64,000 bases of DNA from Hyphomicrobiaceae bacterium UBA7697 (GTDB taxonomy: Bacteria > Pseudomonadota > Alphaproteobacteria > Rhizobiales > Methyloligellaceae). Positions 62,500 through 64,000 of the stretch are shown in pieces. Made by a program: the position numbers and the translations under genes. Location of the stretch: positions 124,201 to 188,200 of the forward strand of contig DLGJ01000001.1 in assembly GCA_002482645.1 (NCBI GenBank). The letters are read 5' to 3'. The stretch's first letter is position 1, and every line of letters begins with the position of its first letter. The notes below the pieces were generated by a model. The model had not been told where the DNA came from, made no database searches, and was given only the letters and a program-made list of their open reading frames with translations.

Positions 62500-62874
62500 T
62501 TAGCTCGTCTGAATGGGCTGGACCTGCCTGCGCTCGGCCATGAACTGGTCGAACTCCGCCTTGTCCTTCGCGTCGCGAAGCCGCTTCAGAAATGCCTGGA
62601 ACTCGTCGGCCTCTTCTTCGAGGCGCTTCAGGGTTTCCTCGCGATAGGCATCGAAAGCCCGATTGCCTGTCGACGCAAAACCGCCGCTAAACCGCTGCGC
62701 CTCTTCCTTGAAGTACGACCGCCAAGCCTTCCTATTTCCACATCCCATACGTCCACTCCAGATCAGATAAGCCAAAACACCAAGGCCGAGTGGCCACCAA
62801 ACGATAAAGCCGAGGATCATCGAGGCGAACCAAGCCGGCTTTCCGTACTCGTCAAGGGTCGCAACTAGCTGCAT
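62500..62874 (-). CDS. DUF2852 family membrane protein
   Basis: The product is 124 residues. One or two membrane spans cover about 13-40 (PAWFASMILGFIVWWPLGLG, then VLAYLIWSGRM). The rest is a charged helix with RFSGGFASTGNRAFDAYREE and LKRLEEEADEFQAFLKRLRD, matching DUF2852, a family frequent in Hyphomicrobiales and of unknown function. The C-terminus FDQFMAERR is also conserved. AAAGGACC precedes the ATG. A perfect 21-base palindrome lies 22 bases upstream of the start, so the gene is probably under specific repression. Confidence 0.83.
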   Translation of the reverse strand: MQLVATLDEYGKPAWFASMILGFIVWWPLGLGVLAYLIWSGRMGCGNRKAWRSYFKEEAQRFSGGFASTGNRAFDAYREETLKRLEEEADEFQAFLKRLRDAKDKAEFDQFMAERRQVQPIQTS

Positions 62875-62895
62875 TGGGGTCCTTTCAGGGCTCAA

Positions 62896-62916
62896 GTGAA
62901 TGTTATTTACATTCAC
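62896..62916. promoter_or_regulatory. Perfect palindromic operator upstream of DUF2852 gene
   Basis: GTGAATGT (62896-62903) and ACATTCAC (62909-62916) are exact inverted repeats around TATTT. The TGAATGT half-site is of the type bound by TetR-family repressors. It sits 22 bases upstream of the DUF2852 start and within the 236-base divergent region shared with the muramidase gene. The regulator is not in the window. Confidence 0.65.
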
Positions 62917-63110
62917 ATATATGGGACGGGCTGGCAAGCCGTTCAACGGCCGGGCATCCGAATTCGGGCCGGTGGCCGTGAATTTCGGGGGTCTTGCGCA
63001 GGCTCCGCCGGCCTGTGACGGCCAAGGAAAAATTAACCCCAGCGCCCGAGATTTCAGCGGCAATTCTCCGAAAATTGTAGGCTTACCGGACCATTGGGGG
63101 AGCGTCACAT

Positions 63111-63920
63111 ATGAGTTCTGCGTATCGTCAAGCCGTCATTCTCGCCGTCGCGGGGGCCGTCGCGGCCAGCACGCTTACCGGTGGGGCGGCACTCGCACGC
63201 TCGCTCAAGGATCACAAGCCGCATCAAGGCGTGACGCGCGCCCATACCATGCCAATCCAGGGAATCGACGTCTCCTACTGGCAGGGCGATATCGACTGGC
63301 AAAAGGTGCGCGGCGCCGGAATCAGTTTCGCTTTCATCAAGGCCACCGAAGGCGGCGACCACCTGGACCCGAAATTTCGCCAGAACTGGCACGCCGCGAA
63401 GCGCGCCGGCGTGGCACGCGGGGCCTATCACTTCATCTATTGGTGCCGGCACGCCTCGGAGCAGGCCGATTGGTTCGTCCGGAACGTACCGAACGACCCC
63501 GATGCGCTGCCCCCGGTGCTGGATCTCGAATGGCACCCCGACTCGAAGACCTGCCCGAAAAGGGTCTCCCGTGAGCTGGCGCTCAAGAAGATCAAGATCA
63601 TTCTCGCAGCCATGGAGCGCCACACGGGCAAGCGGCCGATCATCTATACAGACCCTAGATTCCACAAGGACGTCCTCGAGGGACAATTCAAGGACTATCA
63701 TTTCTGGCTCCGGTCGGTGGCGGCCGAGCCGCACAAGAGATATCCGGGCCGCAAATGGGCCTTTTGGCAATTTACCGCGACGGGAAGCGTGCCGGGTGTC
63801 CCAGGCAAGTGCGACCGGAACATCTACAACGGCTCGCGGTCGGACTGGAATCTCGTGCTGAGATGGCTCGAGGCTAGCGGCGCGCAGCGCGGACATCCCT
63901 CCCAGACGGCGAGCCGCTAG
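63111..63920 (+). CDS. Exported GH25 muramidase (lysozyme)
   Basis: GH25 enzymes cleave the MurNAc-GlcNAc bond of peptidoglycan. The 269-residue product has a signal peptide (about 1-28, ending ALARS) and a beta/alpha-barrel domain from about 48. The first catalytic Asp is in QGIDVSYWQGDIDWQKV, the DxE pair in PPVLDLEWHPD holds the catalytic Asp and Glu, and RPIIYTDPRFHKDVL and KWAFWQFTATGSVPGV are typical late strands. The extra cysteines in IYWCRH, SKTCPKR and GKCDRN may form disulfides. GGGGGAG precedes the ATG. Its stop shares the bases CTAG with the stop of the convergent gene at the window edge. Confidence 0.92.
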   Translation: MSSAYRQAVILAVAGAVAASTLTGGAALARSLKDHKPHQGVTRAHTMPIQGIDVSYWQGDIDWQKVRGAGISFAFIKATEGGDHLDPKFRQNWHAAKRAGVARGAYHFIYWCRHASEQADWFVRNVPNDPDALPPVLDLEWHPDSKTCPKRVSRELALKKIKIILAAMERHTGKRPIIYTDPRFHKDVLEGQFKDYHFWLRSVAAEPHKRYPGRKWAFWQFTATGSVPGVPGKCDRNIYNGSRSDWNLVLRWLEASGAQRGHPSQTASR

Positions 63921-64000
63921 GACGCGCGCGCGTCTCCGTCTTCGGACAGCACGCCAAGTCCCTTCAGATAAATTAGAAGCCCGCTTTCCAGCACCTCCTC
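63917..64000 (-). CDS. 3' end of an unidentified gene, cut by the window
   Basis: The last 27 codons of a minus-strand frame are visible, reading EEVLESGLLIYLKGLGVLSE near its end and stopping DGDARAS. The frame is open to the window edge. Its stop overlaps that of the muramidase gene in CTAG. Too little is present to name the product. Confidence 0.5.
   Translation of the reverse strand, partial: EEVLESGLLIYLKGLGVLSEDGDARAS

Overview
The window is a chromosomal segment of high-GC (roughly 60-65% by eye) DNA from an alphaproteobacterium, most likely of the order Hyphomicrobiales (Rhizobiales). Four things point there. The tmRNA gene is circularly permuted and encodes an ANDNYAEARLAA-type tag. 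It is followed directly by an alpha-type SspB adaptor. The division/cell-wall (dcw) cluster runs mraZ to ftsZ and continues into lpxC-bamD-recN-ligA. A CtrA-type site lies inside that cluster. I cannot fix genus or species; the content is almost entirely core chromosome, with no insertion sequence, prophage, CRISPR array or integration scar seen.

Layout. 1-5.1 kb: a thyA-folA-hflK-hflC block on the minus strand, a small PepSY-like protein, then ssrA (split tmRNA) and sspB. 5.3-9.1 kb: an orphan HWE-type sensor kinase divergent from fumC, then a ribbon-helix-helix protein. 9.1-15.7 kb: a 1506-residue AsmA-family protein with a very long Ala/Glu/Lys helix, a GlcD/D-lactate-dehydrogenase-type flavoprotein and a small secreted protein. 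15.9-21.6 kb, plus strand: a UvrD/PcrA helicase, a ChaC-like gamma-glutamylcyclotransferase, prmA and an M24 aminopeptidase.

21.6-46.9 kb is the dcw supercluster, all minus strand. In transcription order it is mraZ, rsmH, ftsL, ftsI, murE, murF, mraY, murD, ftsW, murG, murC, murB, ddl, ftsQ, ftsA, ftsZ, lpxC, bamD, recN, ligA. It makes the lipid II precursor (MurB-G, MraY, Ddl), builds the divisome (FtsZ, A, Q, L, I, W), and carries lipid A and outer-membrane assembly genes. Many junctions overlap and use GTG or TTG starts, which suggests translational coupling. Two regulatory inputs are visible: five 10-bp-phased MraZ boxes over a promoter upstream of mraZ, and a perfect CtrA motif (TTAA-N7-TTAAC) upstream of ddl-ftsQA.

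47.3-51.5 kb: a secreted or membrane-anchored alpha/beta hydrolase, katG, a UPF0391 membrane peptide and RNase P RNA (minus strand). 51.6-54.1 kb: a probable Crp/Fnr remnant, then three consecutive exported proteins sharing a three-cysteine YHS-like module. The first of these also has two tandem copies of an unrecognised ~80-residue domain. This is the least explained locus here. 54.1-64 kb: an AmpD/AmiD-type amidase, a TerB-DnaJ protein, a small membrane protein, a three-gene operon (gamma-carbonic-anhydrase-like, fused HyuA-HyuB oxoprolinase/hydantoinase, FAD monooxygenase), a secreted Cys-rich protein, a DUF2852 protein behind a perfect palindromic operator, a GH25 muramidase, and the 3' end of one more gene at the window edge.
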